Shown: positions 6,586 to 14,894, numbered from the stretch's first letter. The stretch is 24,142 nucleotides of DNA from an uncultured Oscillospiraceae bacterium (GCA_934589325.1 CAKTNU010000006.1:1-24142), one strand, 5' to 3'. Notes: generated from the letters alone by a model not told the origin. Program-made: numbers and translations.

Positions 6586-9500
6586 ATGGCTTTCGTTCAT
6601 CTACATGTGCATACCGAATATTCTCTGCTGGACGGCGCCTGCCGCATCGAAAAGCTGGTGGACAAGGCCAAGTCCCTCGGCCAGACTGCCCTTGCGATAA
6701 CCGACCACGGCGTGATGTACGGCGCGGTCGCATTCTACAAGGCCTGCAAAGCCGCCGGGATAAAGCCAATAATCGGCTGTGAGGTATATGTCGCCCCGCG
6801 CAACCTCTCTGACAAGGAGCACGGTATCGACAACAACTATTCGCATCTCATCCTCCTGTGCAGGAACGAGCAGGGCTACAAAAACCTGTGCTATCTCGTC
6901 AGCATGGCTTTTACCGAGGGCTTCTACATCAAGCCCCGCATCGACTGGGCGCTGCTGCATCAGCACGCCGATGGCCTGATATGTCTCTCCGGCTGTCTCG
7001 CAGGCGAGATACCGCAGAAAATAATAAGCGGCGATTACGAGGCCGCGAAAGCCAAGGCGCTGGAGCTGCAGGCTCTGTTCGGCAATGATAATTTCTATCT
7101 CGAGATACAGGATCACGGCATCCCCGACGAGCGCCGCGCCGCGCAGGGGCTTATCCGCATACACAGCGAGACCGGCATCCCCCTTGCGCTTACGAACGAC
7201 GCGCATTACATTGAGAAGGCCGACTCCTACTATCAGGATGTGCTCATGTGCATCCAGATGGGCAAGACCGTGGACGATACGAGCCGTATGCGCTTTGAGT
7301 CTCAGGAGCTGTATCTCAAGAGCGAGGAGGAGATGCGCAGTCTCTTCCCCGATTGGCAGGAGGCAGCCGACAATACAGTCAGCATCGCCGAGCGATGCAG
7401 CTATGATTTTGAGTTCGGCCACTATCACCTGCCGCGCTTCAAGCTGCCGGAGGGTGAAGGCGACAGCTATGAGTATCTGAAAAAGCTCTGCGAACAGGGC
7501 TTTGCGGAGCGCTATCCCAACAGTCCCGAGGTGCACAAGCAGCTCGATTATGAGCTCAGTATGATAAATAAGATGGGCTTTGTGGACTATTTTCTGATAG
7601 TCTCGGACTTCATCGGCTACGCCAAGCGCAGCGGCATCCCGGTCGGTCCGGGGCGCGGCAGCGCGGCGGGCAGCGTGGTCTCCTACTGCCTGCACATCAC
7701 CGAGGTCGACCCGATAAAATACAGCCTGTTCTTTGAACGGTTCCTGAACCCCGAACGCGTGTCCATGCCGGATATCGACGTGGACTTCTGCGTCAACCGG
7801 CGCGGCGAGGTCATCGACTACGTCAACCGGCTCTACGGCAGCGACCACGTCGCCCAGATAGTCACCTTCGGCACCATGGCCGCACGCGGCGCGATACGCG
7901 ATGTCGGCCGTGCTCTGTCCGTGAGCTATGCGGAGACGGACGCTGTGGCAAAGCAGGTGCCGTCCGGCCCAGGTGCTTTGAACATCACGCTTGACGAGGC
8001 ACTGAGCCTGTCAAAGCCGCTCAAGGAGATGTACCAGACCGACCCGACGCTAAAGCACCTGATCGACGTCGCAAAGGCGCTGGAGGGGATGCCGCGGCAC
8101 GCGTCCACACATGCCGCAGGCGTCGTCATCACCGAGAAGCCGGTATATGAGTACGTACCGCTCTCCACAAACGACGGCAACCCCGTCTGCCAGTACCAGA
8201 TGACAACGCTTGAAGAGCTTGGGCTTCTCAAGATGGATTTTCTCGGCCTGCGAAATCTCACGGTGCTTGACGACGCGGTCAAGCTCGTGCAGCGCACAAA
8301 GCCGGATTTCAGGATAGAGGACGTCCCGGAGGACGACAGGGCGACATATGAAATGCTCGCCGCCGGACGCACAAGCGGCGTGTTCCAGCTTGAAAGCACC
8401 GGCATGACCGGCGTCTGCGTCGGGCTCAAGCCAAAGAGCATTGAGGACATTACCGCCCTTATAGCCCTCTACCGCCCCGGCCCGATGGATTCGATACCGC
8501 GCTTCCTCGAATGCTCCGTGCACCCGGAGAAGGTCAGCTATAAGCACGAGCTTCTGCGCCCAATACTCTCCGTTACCTACGGCTGTATCGTGTATCAGGA
8601 GCAGGTCATTGAGATATTCCGCCGTCTTGCCGGCTTCTCGCTCGGTCAGGCGGATATGATACGCCGTGCGATGAGCAAGAAAAAGCACAAGGTCATCGAC
8701 GCAGAGCGTGTGGCATTCATCCACGGCGACCCGAGCCGCAATATTCCCGGAGCCGTCGCAAACGGCGTGCCGGAGAATGTGGCAAACAGCATCTACGACG
8801 AAATACTCGACTTTGCAAGCTACGCATTCAACAAGGCGCACGCGGTGAGCTACGCCATTGTCGCATACCGCACAGCCTATATGAAGCGGCACTATCCGCA
8901 GCAGTATATGGCCGCGCTGCTGACCTCCGTGCTCGACAGCAGCACCAAGGTCGCCGAATACATCGCCGAGTGCCGGGAGCTCGGCATAAGTTTGCTGCCT
9001 CCCGACGTGAACGAGTCCGACGCAAACTTTACCGTTTCGGGTCAGAACATCCGCTTCGGCCTGGTGGCCATCAAGGGTATCGGCTGGGGTGCGATCGAGG
9101 AGCTCGTCCGCGAGCGTGAAGAGAACGGCCTGTTCACAAGCTTTGAGGATTTCTGCAGGCGCATGTCCGGCAAGGAGCTGAACCGCCGAGCAGTCGAAAA
9201 TCTCATCCGTGCAGGCGCGTTCGACAGCATGGGCTGCAAGCGCAAGGCGCTGCTTCAGATAGCCGGAGCCGTTATCGACAGCATCAGTCAGGCCGCACGT
9301 GACAATATCGCCGGTCAGTACGATCTCTTCGGCGATTTTGAGCAGCAGAGCGCCGCACCGCAGACCATACCCATGCCGAACGTCGAGGAATTCAGCGCCC
9401 GGGACAAAATGACCATGGAGAAGGAGGTTACCGGCCTGTATCTCACCGGCCACCCCATGGACGAATACCGTGACCGTGTGCGCAAGGCCGGCGCGGTGCC

Positions 9501-10077
9501 GATAGGCGCTATCCTCAGCGACTTTGCCGCCGAGGATGGCCCGCAGCGCTTTGCCGATAACCAGCACGTTACCGTTGCAGGTGTCATCTCCACAATGCGC
9601 ACACGCACTACGAAGAATAATTCTCTCATGTGCTATGTCCAGCTTGAGGACGACACCGGCACGATGGAGCTGATAGCCTTCCAGAAGGTCATCGACACCT
9701 GCGGCTCCCTGCTGAGAGAAAACAACGCCGTCATCGTCCGCGGCCGGATATCTGTGCGCGACGAGAAGGAACCGCAGCTGATGGCGGACTCTCTGTATAA
9801 CATCTCCGACATGGCCTATATGCCGCAGGAGCGCCGTCCCGCCCCCCGCGATGAGCCGGCGGACAAGGCGCAGAAGCTCTGGGTCAAGCTCCCGTCTCGG
9901 GACGATGCGCGCCTGCACAGAATAGAGCTGCTGCTGACGATGTTCCCCGGCGAACAGCAGATGATAATCTTCTGCGCTAAGGAAAATAAGCGTCTCGCCG
10001 CACGATGCATTATCCATCGTGCTCTTGTTCAGGAGCTGCGCGAAATGCTGGGTGACGGCAATGTTGTTGTGAAGTAG
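6586..10077 (+). CDS. dnaE: DNA polymerase III alpha subunit (DnaE1 type)
   Basis: A 1163-residue C-family DNA polymerase. The N-terminal PHP domain (1 to about 270) keeps metal-site residues: H7 and H9 in HLHVHT, D40/H41 in ITDHG, E66, H87, C137, D206 and H208, so a Mn/Zn-dependent proofreading activity is possible. The polymerase core has the catalytic aspartates D398 and D400 in PDIDVDF and D551 in KMDFLGL, plus GPGRGSAAGS at 354-363. An OB fold is recognisable around 990-1070 (VTVAGVISTM). The absence of an inserted exonuclease domain and the domain order separate it from PolC. ATG lies 2 nt after the whiA stop. In many Clostridia pfkA follows dnaE; here a two-component system does. Confidence 0.97.
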   Translation: MAFVHLHVHTEYSLLDGACRIEKLVDKAKSLGQTALAITDHGVMYGAVAFYKACKAAGIKPIIGCEVYVAPRNLSDKEHGIDNNYSHLILLCRNEQGYKNLCYLVSMAFTEGFYIKPRIDWALLHQHADGLICLSGCLAGEIPQKIISGDYEAAKAKALELQALFGNDNFYLEIQDHGIPDERRAAQGLIRIHSETGIPLALTNDAHYIEKADSYYQDVLMCIQMGKTVDDTSRMRFESQELYLKSEEEMRSLFPDWQEAADNTVSIAERCSYDFEFGHYHLPRFKLPEGEGDSYEYLKKLCEQGFAERYPNSPEVHKQLDYELSMINKMGFVDYFLIVSDFIGYAKRSGIPVGPGRGSAAGSVVSYCLHITEVDPIKYSLFFERFLNPERVSMPDIDVDFCVNRRGEVIDYVNRLYGSDHVAQIVTFGTMAARGAIRDVGRALSVSYAETDAVAKQVPSGPGALNITLDEALSLSKPLKEMYQTDPTLKHLIDVAKALEGMPRHASTHAAGVVITEKPVYEYVPLSTNDGNPVCQYQMTTLEELGLLKMDFLGLRNLTVLDDAVKLVQRTKPDFRIEDVPEDDRATYEMLAAGRTSGVFQLESTGMTGVCVGLKPKSIEDITALIALYRPGPMDSIPRFLECSVHPEKVSYKHELLRPILSVTYGCIVYQEQVIEIFRRLAGFSLGQADMIRRAMSKKKHKVIDAERVAFIHGDPSRNIPGAVANGVPENVANSIYDEILDFASYAFNKAHAVSYAIVAYRTAYMKRHYPQQYMAALLTSVLDSSTKVAEYIAECRELGISLLPPDVNESDANFTVSGQNIRFGLVAIKGIGWGAIEELVREREENGLFTSFEDFCRRMSGKELNRRAVENLIRAGAFDSMGCKRKALLQIAGAVIDSISQAARDNIAGQYDLFGDFEQQSAAPQTIPMPNVEEFSARDKMTMEKEVTGLYLTGHPMDEYRDRVRKAGAVPIGAILSDFAAEDGPQRFADNQHVTVAGVISTMRTRTTKNNSLMCYVQLEDDTGTMELIAFQKVIDTCGSLLRENNAVIVRGRISVRDEKEPQLMADSLYNISDMAYMPQERRPAPRDEPADKAQKLWVKLPSRDDARLHRIELLLTMFPGEQQMIIFCAKENKRLAARCIIHRALVQELREMLGDGNVVVK

Positions 10078-10107
10078 GCCCCGCCACATTACTTTGAGGA
10101 CTGATAA

Positions 10108-10794
10108 ATGAAAATTCTTGTTGTTGACGACGAAAAGCTGCTTGTCAAGGGCATAAAATTCAATCTTGAGAACGAGGGCTACACCGTAGATGCCTGCTAC
10201 GACGGCGAGAGCGCCGTGACCATGGCGCGCAGCGGCGAATACGATCTGATAATCCTCGACCTTATGATGCCGAAGAAGGACGGGCTTGAAGCCTGCCAGG
10301 AGATCCGCGGCTTCTCGACGGTGCCGATAATCATGCTCACCGCCCGCAGTGAGGATGCGGACATGCTCATGGGCTTTGAATCCGGAGCGGACGATTATGT
10401 CACGAAGCCCTTCAACATTCTCGCGCTCAAGGCACGGGTCCGGGCGCTTCTGCGCCGGGCGTCAATGTCCGCGGCGCAGGAGCCGGAAAAGGCATCCGTC
10501 ATCACCCGCGGCCATATTAGTATTGACACGGAGCGCCGCAGCGCGTATAAAAACGGTGTAGCCATTGAGCTTACAATGAAGGAATTTGACCTGATAGAAT
10601 TTCTTATGAAAAACCCCGGCCGCGTTTACAGCCGTGAGAATCTGCTCGACCTCGTATGGGGCTACGATTATCAGGGCGACACCCGAACCGTCGACGTCCA
10701 CATACGCCGTCTGCGCGAAAAGCTTGAGCTTGACAGCGCACATCCGGAGTACATTGTGACGAAGTGGGGCGTCGGTTATTACTTTGCCGACTGA
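10108..10794 (+). CDS. OmpR/PhoB-family response regulator
   Basis: A 228-residue transcription factor. The receiver domain (1-118) has the acidic pair D7/D8, phosphoacceptor D51 in LIILDLMMP, T78 in MLTARS and K100 in VTKPF, all intact. A winged-helix DNA-binding domain covers about 132-228, with LTMKEFDLIEFLMKNPGRV, the recognition-helix region RTVDVHIRRLREKL and the wing KWGVGYYF. It starts 30 nt after dnaE with TGAGGA as ribosome-binding site and is 9 nt from the kinase gene. The target genes and signal cannot be read from the sequence; the general resemblance is to PhoP/YycF-like regulators, but I do not assign a name. Confidence 0.93.
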   Translation: MKILVVDDEKLLVKGIKFNLENEGYTVDACYDGESAVTMARSGEYDLIILDLMMPKKDGLEACQEIRGFSTVPIIMLTARSEDADMLMGFESGADDYVTKPFNILALKARVRALLRRASMSAAQEPEKASVITRGHISIDTERRSAYKNGVAIELTMKEFDLIEFLMKNPGRVYSRENLLDLVWGYDYQGDTRTVDVHIRRLREKLELDSAHPEYIVTKWGVGYYFAD

Positions 10795-10803
10795 GGACAT
10801 GCC

Positions 10804-12201
10804 ATGCACAGCCTGAGAGTCCAGATCTTTTCGTTCATCGCGGCAATACTGCTGATATTGCTGCTGCTGCTGAACACTTACCCGCTGACCTCGTCACGCG
10901 ACATGGTCTTTGAAGAAAAGCGCAGCGCCATGTCCGGTCAGGCGACGGTCATCGCCTCATCCCTGTCGGGGCTTGACCGGCTGACCAAGGAGAGCGTCGC
11001 GGAGGTCCTGCGCATACTCGACATCGGCGGCTATTCCCGCACCGTCGTCACCGATGCCGACGGCCTCGTACTGTACGACGACGGCGGCAGCGTCGACGAG
11101 GACACCGACATCAATGAGCTGCTGCTTGCACTGAACGGGAAATGCGTTTTCCGCTCGGTATTCACAAGCAGCGCCTTTGCCAGCAGCTATGCCATGCCCG
11201 TTTACGCGCAGGGCGCGGAACTGGGCGCACTGTATATATATGAATACGACGCTGAACGTGCAGAGATAATCGTAAGCATCCAGTCCCGCATCAGGACGAT
11301 ATCGCTCATCATATGCTCCGGCGCCCTGCTCGTGACCGGATTGTTCACGACGCTGCTCCTGCGCCGTATGCGTGAGCTCGTGCGGTCAATAAAAATCGTC
11401 GCGAGCGGAGACTACAGCCATCGGCTCGTTACCCGCGGCCGCGACGAGATCACCGATCTGGGCGAAGAGTTCAATCTCCTTACCGAGCGCCTTGATACGA
11501 CCGAGAAGCAGCGCCGGCGCTTCGTGTCCGACGCGTCGCACGAGCTGAAGACGCCTTTGGCCTCTATACGGCTCCTGTCGGACAGCATCGTCCAGAACGA
11601 AAACATCGACGCCGAGACCGTGCGTGAATTTGTCACCGATATCGGCAACGAGGCCGAGCGCCTTCAGCGCACGACCGAGAAGCTGCTCGATCTGTCCCGG
11701 CTTGACGACGGTGTCCAGATCGTGCCGGAGCCGGTCGACGTCAAGCAGGTCGCGGTCGACGCTCTGGTGCTGCTGCGGCCGCTTGCCGCCGAGAAAAGCG
11801 TCCGGTTACGCTGTGATCTGGCTGACGGCTGCGTAGTTATGGCAACGACGGATGATATGTTCCACATCATATTCAATCTTGTTGAAAATGCAGTAAAATA
11901 TAATGTCCCCGACGGCAGCGTGACCATGACCCTGCGTCAGACCGACGACACCGTCAGCTTTGAGGTCGCAGACACGGGCATCGGTATTCCCGAGGAGGAC
12001 AGGCTGAACATTTTCTCCCGTTTCTATCGGGTCGATAAGGCGCGCTCCCGCGAAGCCGGGGGCAGCGGCCTTGGATTAAGTATTGTACACGACGCGGTGG
12101 TGCTGCACGGCGGTACCATCACCGTCGGACAAAATAAACCACGCGGATCGAAATTCACAGTCAGCTTTCCGCGTCCTACACCAGAGGAGACAGGTATATG
12201 A
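10804..12201 (+). CDS. Membrane sensor histidine kinase (HAMP, HisKA, HATPase)
   Basis: A 465-residue kinase, partner of the preceding regulator. TM1 is at about 9-28, an extracytoplasmic sensor region at 29-165 contains a PAS/Cache-like stretch (SRTVVTDADGLVLYDD at 78-93), and TM2 is at about 166-187. A HAMP linker follows (188-235), then the H-box SDASHELKTPL with phosphorylated His246, the N-box NLVENAVKYN near 358, G1 DTGIGIP, the F-box FSRFYRVDKARSR and G2 GGSGLGLSIV. All catalytic motifs are present. The overall plan is that of PhoR/WalK-like kinases. Its stop overlaps the pepP start by 4 nt (ATGA), so kinase and peptidase translation are probably coupled. Confidence 0.93.
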   Translation: MHSLRVQIFSFIAAILLILLLLLNTYPLTSSRDMVFEEKRSAMSGQATVIASSLSGLDRLTKESVAEVLRILDIGGYSRTVVTDADGLVLYDDGGSVDEDTDINELLLALNGKCVFRSVFTSSAFASSYAMPVYAQGAELGALYIYEYDAERAEIIVSIQSRIRTISLIICSGALLVTGLFTTLLLRRMRELVRSIKIVASGDYSHRLVTRGRDEITDLGEEFNLLTERLDTTEKQRRRFVSDASHELKTPLASIRLLSDSIVQNENIDAETVREFVTDIGNEAERLQRTTEKLLDLSRLDDGVQIVPEPVDVKQVAVDALVLLRPLAAEKSVRLRCDLADGCVVMATTDDMFHIIFNLVENAVKYNVPDGSVTMTLRQTDDTVSFEVADTGIGIPEEDRLNIFSRFYRVDKARSREAGGSGLGLSIVHDAVVLHGGTITVGQNKPRGSKFTVSFPRPTPEETGI

Positions 12202-13268
12202 ACAACATCAAAAAAATTCAGGAAAAGCTCATCGAGAAAAATCTCGACGCCGTACTCATCACCGACGAGAAGAACCAGCGCTATGCGACAGGCTTCCCCT
12301 TCACCGACGGCGCGGTCGTAGTCGCCCGCTCCGCCGCGTGGCTCATCACCGATTCCCGCTATATAGAGGCCGCGGTAAACACCGCTGCCTGCTGCTGCAC
12401 TGTGCAGATGTTCGACCGCGAGCACAGCCGCCTTTCGCTGATACAGGCCGCCTTCAAGGAGGCCGGCGTACAGCGCCTCGGTGCCGAGGAGGAGAAGCTG
12501 AGCCACGCGGAATATCTCGGCTACGAGAAGGCACTCGGTATGGAGCTGCTGCCCGCGCAGGCTATATTCGCGGAGCTGCGCGCTTCAAAATCCGAGGAGG
12601 AGATCAGCTTCATGCGCGAGGCACAGGCCATCAGTGAGAGAGCGCTTGAAGAGGTCCTGCGCATCATCAAGCCCGGCATGACCGAGCGTCAGGTCGCAGC
12701 GGAGCTGGTGTACCACATGCTGCTCAACGGCAGCGAGGGCAACTCCTTCGATCCCATTGTCGTCACCGGCAAGAAGACCAGCATGCCGCACGGCGTTCCC
12801 GGCGACGAGGTCATACACGAAGGCGATTTCGTCACCATGGATTTCGGCTGCCTCAAGCACGGCTACTGCTCCGATATGACCCGCACTGTCGCTATCGGTC
12901 ACGCTACCGACGAGATGAAGAACATCTACGGCATAGTTCTTGAAGCACAGCTTGCCGGCATCGCCGCGGCCCGCGCAGGTATCCCCGGCTGCGAGATAGA
13001 CGGAGCCGCACGCGACGTCATCGCCAAGGCCGGTTACGGCCAGTATTTCGGCCATGGCTTTGGCCACTCCCTCGGCCTTGACATTCACGAGCTTCCCGGC
13101 GCAAATCTCTCCGGCAAGGCCATTATGCCGGTAGGCTGCGTCGTCAGCGCAGAGCCGGGGATCTATATTCCGGGCAAATTCGGCGTCCGCATCGAGGATG
13201 TCATGATCCTGCGCGAAAACGGCGCCGAGGTCATCACCAAGGCCCCCAAGCAGCTCACCATTCTGTGA
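12198..13268 (+). CDS. pepP: M24-family aminopeptidase P (Xaa-Pro aminopeptidase)
   Basis: A 356-residue cytoplasmic metallopeptidase that releases an N-terminal residue preceding proline. The N-terminal creatinase-like domain (1 to about 125) is followed by a pita-bread catalytic domain with the five dinuclear-metal ligands D215, D226, H290, E319 and E333, in the contexts TMDFG, CSDMTR, GHGFGHSLGLDIHE, SAEPGIY and VRIEDV. The length is typical for the short Gram-positive PepP. The ATG sits in the ATGA overlap with the kinase gene and has GAGGAG about 8 nt upstream. The pepP-efp order is widely conserved in Firmicutes, which fits a role for both with proline-containing peptides. A paralogue such as prolidase PepQ cannot be excluded by motif alone. 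Confidence 0.92.
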   Translation: MNNIKKIQEKLIEKNLDAVLITDEKNQRYATGFPFTDGAVVVARSAAWLITDSRYIEAAVNTAACCCTVQMFDREHSRLSLIQAAFKEAGVQRLGAEEEKLSHAEYLGYEKALGMELLPAQAIFAELRASKSEEEISFMREAQAISERALEEVLRIIKPGMTERQVAAELVYHMLLNGSEGNSFDPIVVTGKKTSMPHGVPGDEVIHEGDFVTMDFGCLKHGYCSDMTRTVAIGHATDEMKNIYGIVLEAQLAGIAAARAGIPGCEIDGAARDVIAKAGYGQYFGHGFGHSLGLDIHELPGANLSGKAIMPVGCVVSAEPGIYIPGKFGVRIEDVMILRENGAEVITKAPKQLTIL

Positions 13269-13315
13269 TTTTGCCGTGTCTTTTGTGAAAAGACTGGAAA
13301 AATGCGAAAATACAC

Positions 13316-13344
13316 TTGCCAAAATCGAGGATATATATTAAAAT
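13316..13344 (+). promoter_or_regulatory. efp promoter
   Basis: TTGCCA at 13316-13321, 17-nt spacer, TAAAAT at 13339-13344, in a strongly A/T-rich 126-nt gap between pepP and efp. Expected start near 13351, leader about 45 nt. It lets efp be expressed independently of the upstream series. Confidence 0.78.
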
Positions 13345-13394
13345 ATCTAAGTTAATATATATTTTTTCAAAATTTCTTTGGGAGGTCCCTTTAT

Positions 13395-13952
13395 ATGATT
13401 ACAGCAGGCGATTTCAGAAACGGCGTTACCTTTGAGATGGACGGTCAGGTCATGCAGGTCGTAGAGTTCCAGCATGTCAAGCCCGGCAAGGGCGCGGCTT
13501 TCGTCCGCACCAAGATGAAGAACGTCATCACCGGCGCCGTCACCGAAACTTCCTTCAACCCCACCGCGAAGTTCGAGAACGCCACCGTTGACCGTATGGC
13601 CATGGAATACAGCTACAACGACGGCAACCTCTATTACTTCATGAATCCCGAGACCTACGAGCTGGAGCCCGTCGACGAGTCCGTTCTGGGCGACAACTTC
13701 AAGTTCGTCAAGGAGAACATGGTCTGCACCATTTACTCCTACAAGGGCAAGGTCTTCAACGTTGAGCCTCCCTTCTTCGTAGAGCTCGAGGTCACCGAGA
13801 CCGATCCGGGCTTTGCCGGCAACACCGCCACCAACGCTACCAAGCCCGCCACTCTCGAGACCGGCGCAGAGATCAAAGTCCCCCTGTTCATCGAGCCGGG
13901 CGAGATGATAAAGGTCGATACCCGCACCGGCGAGTATCTGTCCAGAGCATAA
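13395..13952 (+). CDS. efp: Translation elongation factor P
   Basis: A 185-residue, three-domain tRNA-mimicking factor that binds ribosomes stalled at polyproline stretches and promotes peptide-bond formation. The KOW-like N-terminal domain has the modification loop KPGKGAA with Lys32 at the tip (modified with 5-aminopentanol in Bacillus, with beta-lysine in E. coli). The OB domains follow, with the C-terminal signature [23 protein letters not shown]. Length is exactly standard. The ribosome-binding site GGGAGG lies about 9 nt before ATG. It follows pepP, has its own promoter and ends in a clear terminator. No EF-P-modifying enzyme gene is in the window. Codon choice is strongly biased to C-ending codons, as expected for high expression. 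Confidence 0.97.
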   Translation: MITAGDFRNGVTFEMDGQVMQVVEFQHVKPGKGAAFVRTKMKNVITGAVTETSFNPTAKFENATVDRMAMEYSYNDGNLYYFMNPETYELEPVDESVLGDNFKFVKENMVCTIYSYKGKVFNVEPPFFVELEVTETDPGFAGNTATNATKPATLETGAEIKVPLFIEPGEMIKVDTRTGEYLSRA

Positions 13953-13965
13953 GTTTTTGAAAATT

Positions 13966-13994
13966 CAGGGGAGACTCAGGTCTCCCCTGTTTTT
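13966..13994 (+). terminator. Intrinsic terminator after efp
   Basis: A perfect 10-bp stem (13966-13975 with 13980-13989), 4-nt loop, then five T. Only 26 nt separate it from the next start codon, too few for a new promoter, so the downstream genes must depend on read-through or on a promoter inside efp. Confidence 0.92.
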
Positions 13995-14020
13995 AAACCC
14001 TATTAAAAGGAGGTTTTCAC

Positions 14021-14503
14021 ATGACTGTTGTTGAAAAGGCCGCATACCTCAAAGGGCTCACCGAGGGGCTCGGCGTAACGCCCGACTCCAAGGAGGGCAA
14101 GCTGTGGGCAGCACTGAACGATCTCTTGTCCGATATGGCGCACGAAATAGAGGATCTTCAGGAGAGCAGCCTCGATCTGGCCGACATCATAGATGATATG
14201 GGCGAGGATCTGAGCTATCTCGAAGAGCTGACCTGCGATTTGGATACGCCGGATGATATGTGTGATGCCGACTATGACGATGACTACGACGAGGATTATG
14301 ACGAAGATCCCGGCGAGGACGAGAGCGGCGAAGACGACGAGGAGCTTGAGTACGACGGCATCATCTATGACGTTACCTGCCCCGCCTGCGGCGAGGAGAT
14401 CAGCTTCGATGAGGAGACTCTCGACAAGGGCTACATCCTCTGCCCCGAATGCGGCGAAAAGCTGGAGTTCGACCTCGGCAGCGATGAGGACAAGAGCGAA
14501 TAA
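14021..14503 (+). CDS. Acidic zinc-ribbon protein (CD1247 N-terminal-domain type)
   Basis: A 160-residue protein found in Clostridia and usually annotated only by the CD1247 N-terminal domain; no function is established. Residues 1-75 are a helical, probably coiled-coil region beginning with a conserved-looking YLKGLTEGLGV. Residues about 76-112 are an extremely acidic linker (Asp/Glu/Tyr). The C-terminus is a zinc ribbon with Cys120/Cys123 and Cys141/Cys144 (CPAC...CPEC). It carries an unusually strong AAAAGGAGG ribosome-binding site. It lies between efp and csoR, 3 nt before the csoR start, with no promoter visible in front. The acidic linker could mimic nucleic acid or bind metal, but that is speculation. 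Confidence 0.8.
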   Translation: MTVVEKAAYLKGLTEGLGVTPDSKEGKLWAALNDLLSDMAHEIEDLQESSLDLADIIDDMGEDLSYLEELTCDLDTPDDMCDADYDDDYDEDYDEDPGEDESGEDDEELEYDGIIYDVTCPACGEEISFDEETLDKGYILCPECGEKLEFDLGSDEDKSE

Positions 14504-14506
14504 GTC

Positions 14507-14782
14507 ATGAAGCAATGCATGGATTCCGAGAATCTGCACCGAAGACTGAAAAAGATCATAGGTCAGGTGCAGGCTATCGACCGCATGATAGATGAAGACG
14601 TACCGTGCGAGGATGTGCTGGCGCAGATAAATGCCGCCAAGTCCGCACTGCACGGCTGCGGCAAGGTCGTGCTGGAAGGGCACATCAAGCACTGTGTGCG
14701 CGACGGCATCGAGCACGGCGACGCAGATAAAACAATAGAGAGCTTCACCAAAGCGGTCGAGCGATTCTCAAACATGGGATGA
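14507..14782 (+). CDS. csoR: CsoR-family copper-sensing transcriptional repressor
   Basis: A 91-residue all-helical DUF156 repressor that releases DNA when it binds Cu(I). The diagnostic Cys-His-Cys ligand set is present with the right spacing: Cys34, His59 and Cys63 (25 and 4 residues apart, as in Mycobacterium tuberculosis CsoR C36/H61/C65). This separates it from RcnR (nickel/cobalt), FrmR (formaldehyde) and CstR (persulfide, no His). The extra Cys4, Cys51 and His62 are not part of the standard site. It starts 3 nt after the zinc-ribbon gene and is followed at once by a strong terminator. A fitting palindromic operator lies over the promoter of the next gene, a metal ATPase, so that is the likely target. 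Its own transcription appears to come from the efp side and therefore not to be self-controlled. Confidence 0.88.
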   Translation: MKQCMDSENLHRRLKKIIGQVQAIDRMIDEDVPCEDVLAQINAAKSALHGCGKVVLEGHIKHCVRDGIEHGDADKTIESFTKAVERFSNMG

Positions 14783-14788
14783 TCTCTC

Positions 14789-14817
14789 CGGTGCTGCATA
14801 AGCAGCACCGTTTTTTT
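14789..14817 (+). terminator. Intrinsic terminator after csoR
   Basis: A perfect 9-bp stem (14789-14797 with 14802-14810), ATAA loop and seven T. It insulates the metal-ATPase promoter from upstream transcription. Confidence 0.95.
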
Positions 14818-14827
14818 ATTTTTTCTC

Positions 14828-14856
14828 TTGACAGCCTATACCCCTATATGTATAAT
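14828..14856 (+). promoter_or_regulatory. Full-consensus promoter of the metal-ATPase gene
   Basis: TTGACA at 14828-14833, exactly 17 nt, then TATAAT at 14851-14856. Such a perfect sigma-A promoter is expected to be strong unless repressed. A TATACCCC half-site (14837-14844) lies in the spacer and a full CsoR-like palindrome lies just downstream. Confidence 0.92.
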
Positions 14857-14861
14857 CCAAA

Positions 14862-14879
14862 TATACCCGGGTGGGTATA
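14862..14879 (+). promoter_or_regulatory. CsoR-type operator
   Basis: A perfect 7-bp inverted repeat, TATACCC (14862-14868) and GGGTATA (14873-14879) with a 4-nt centre, covers the expected transcription start (about 14863). The C-run/G-run palindrome flanked by TATA is the type recognised by copper-responsive CsoR proteins. Together with the upstream half-site it would block RNA polymerase until metal binds the repressor encoded next door. Confidence 0.8.
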
Positions 14880-14894
14880 GAAAAGAGGTCTGTC

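Noticed and set aside
8050..10089. 679-codon minus-strand open frame opposite dnaE, with similar long antisense frames at 6601-7848 and 14973-16121
   Set aside because: No recognisable domains or ribosome-binding sites; the opposite strand encodes well-conserved proteins in all three places.
13278..13294. Inverted repeat GTCTTTT/AAAAGAC after pepP, considered as the pepP terminator
   Set aside because: The stem is A/T-rich, the loop has only 3 nt and no T-run follows; it probably does not terminate.
14871..14894. GTG start eight codons upstream for the metal ATPase
   Set aside because: It lies inside the CsoR operator, only a few nucleotides from the expected transcription start and without a ribosome-binding site.
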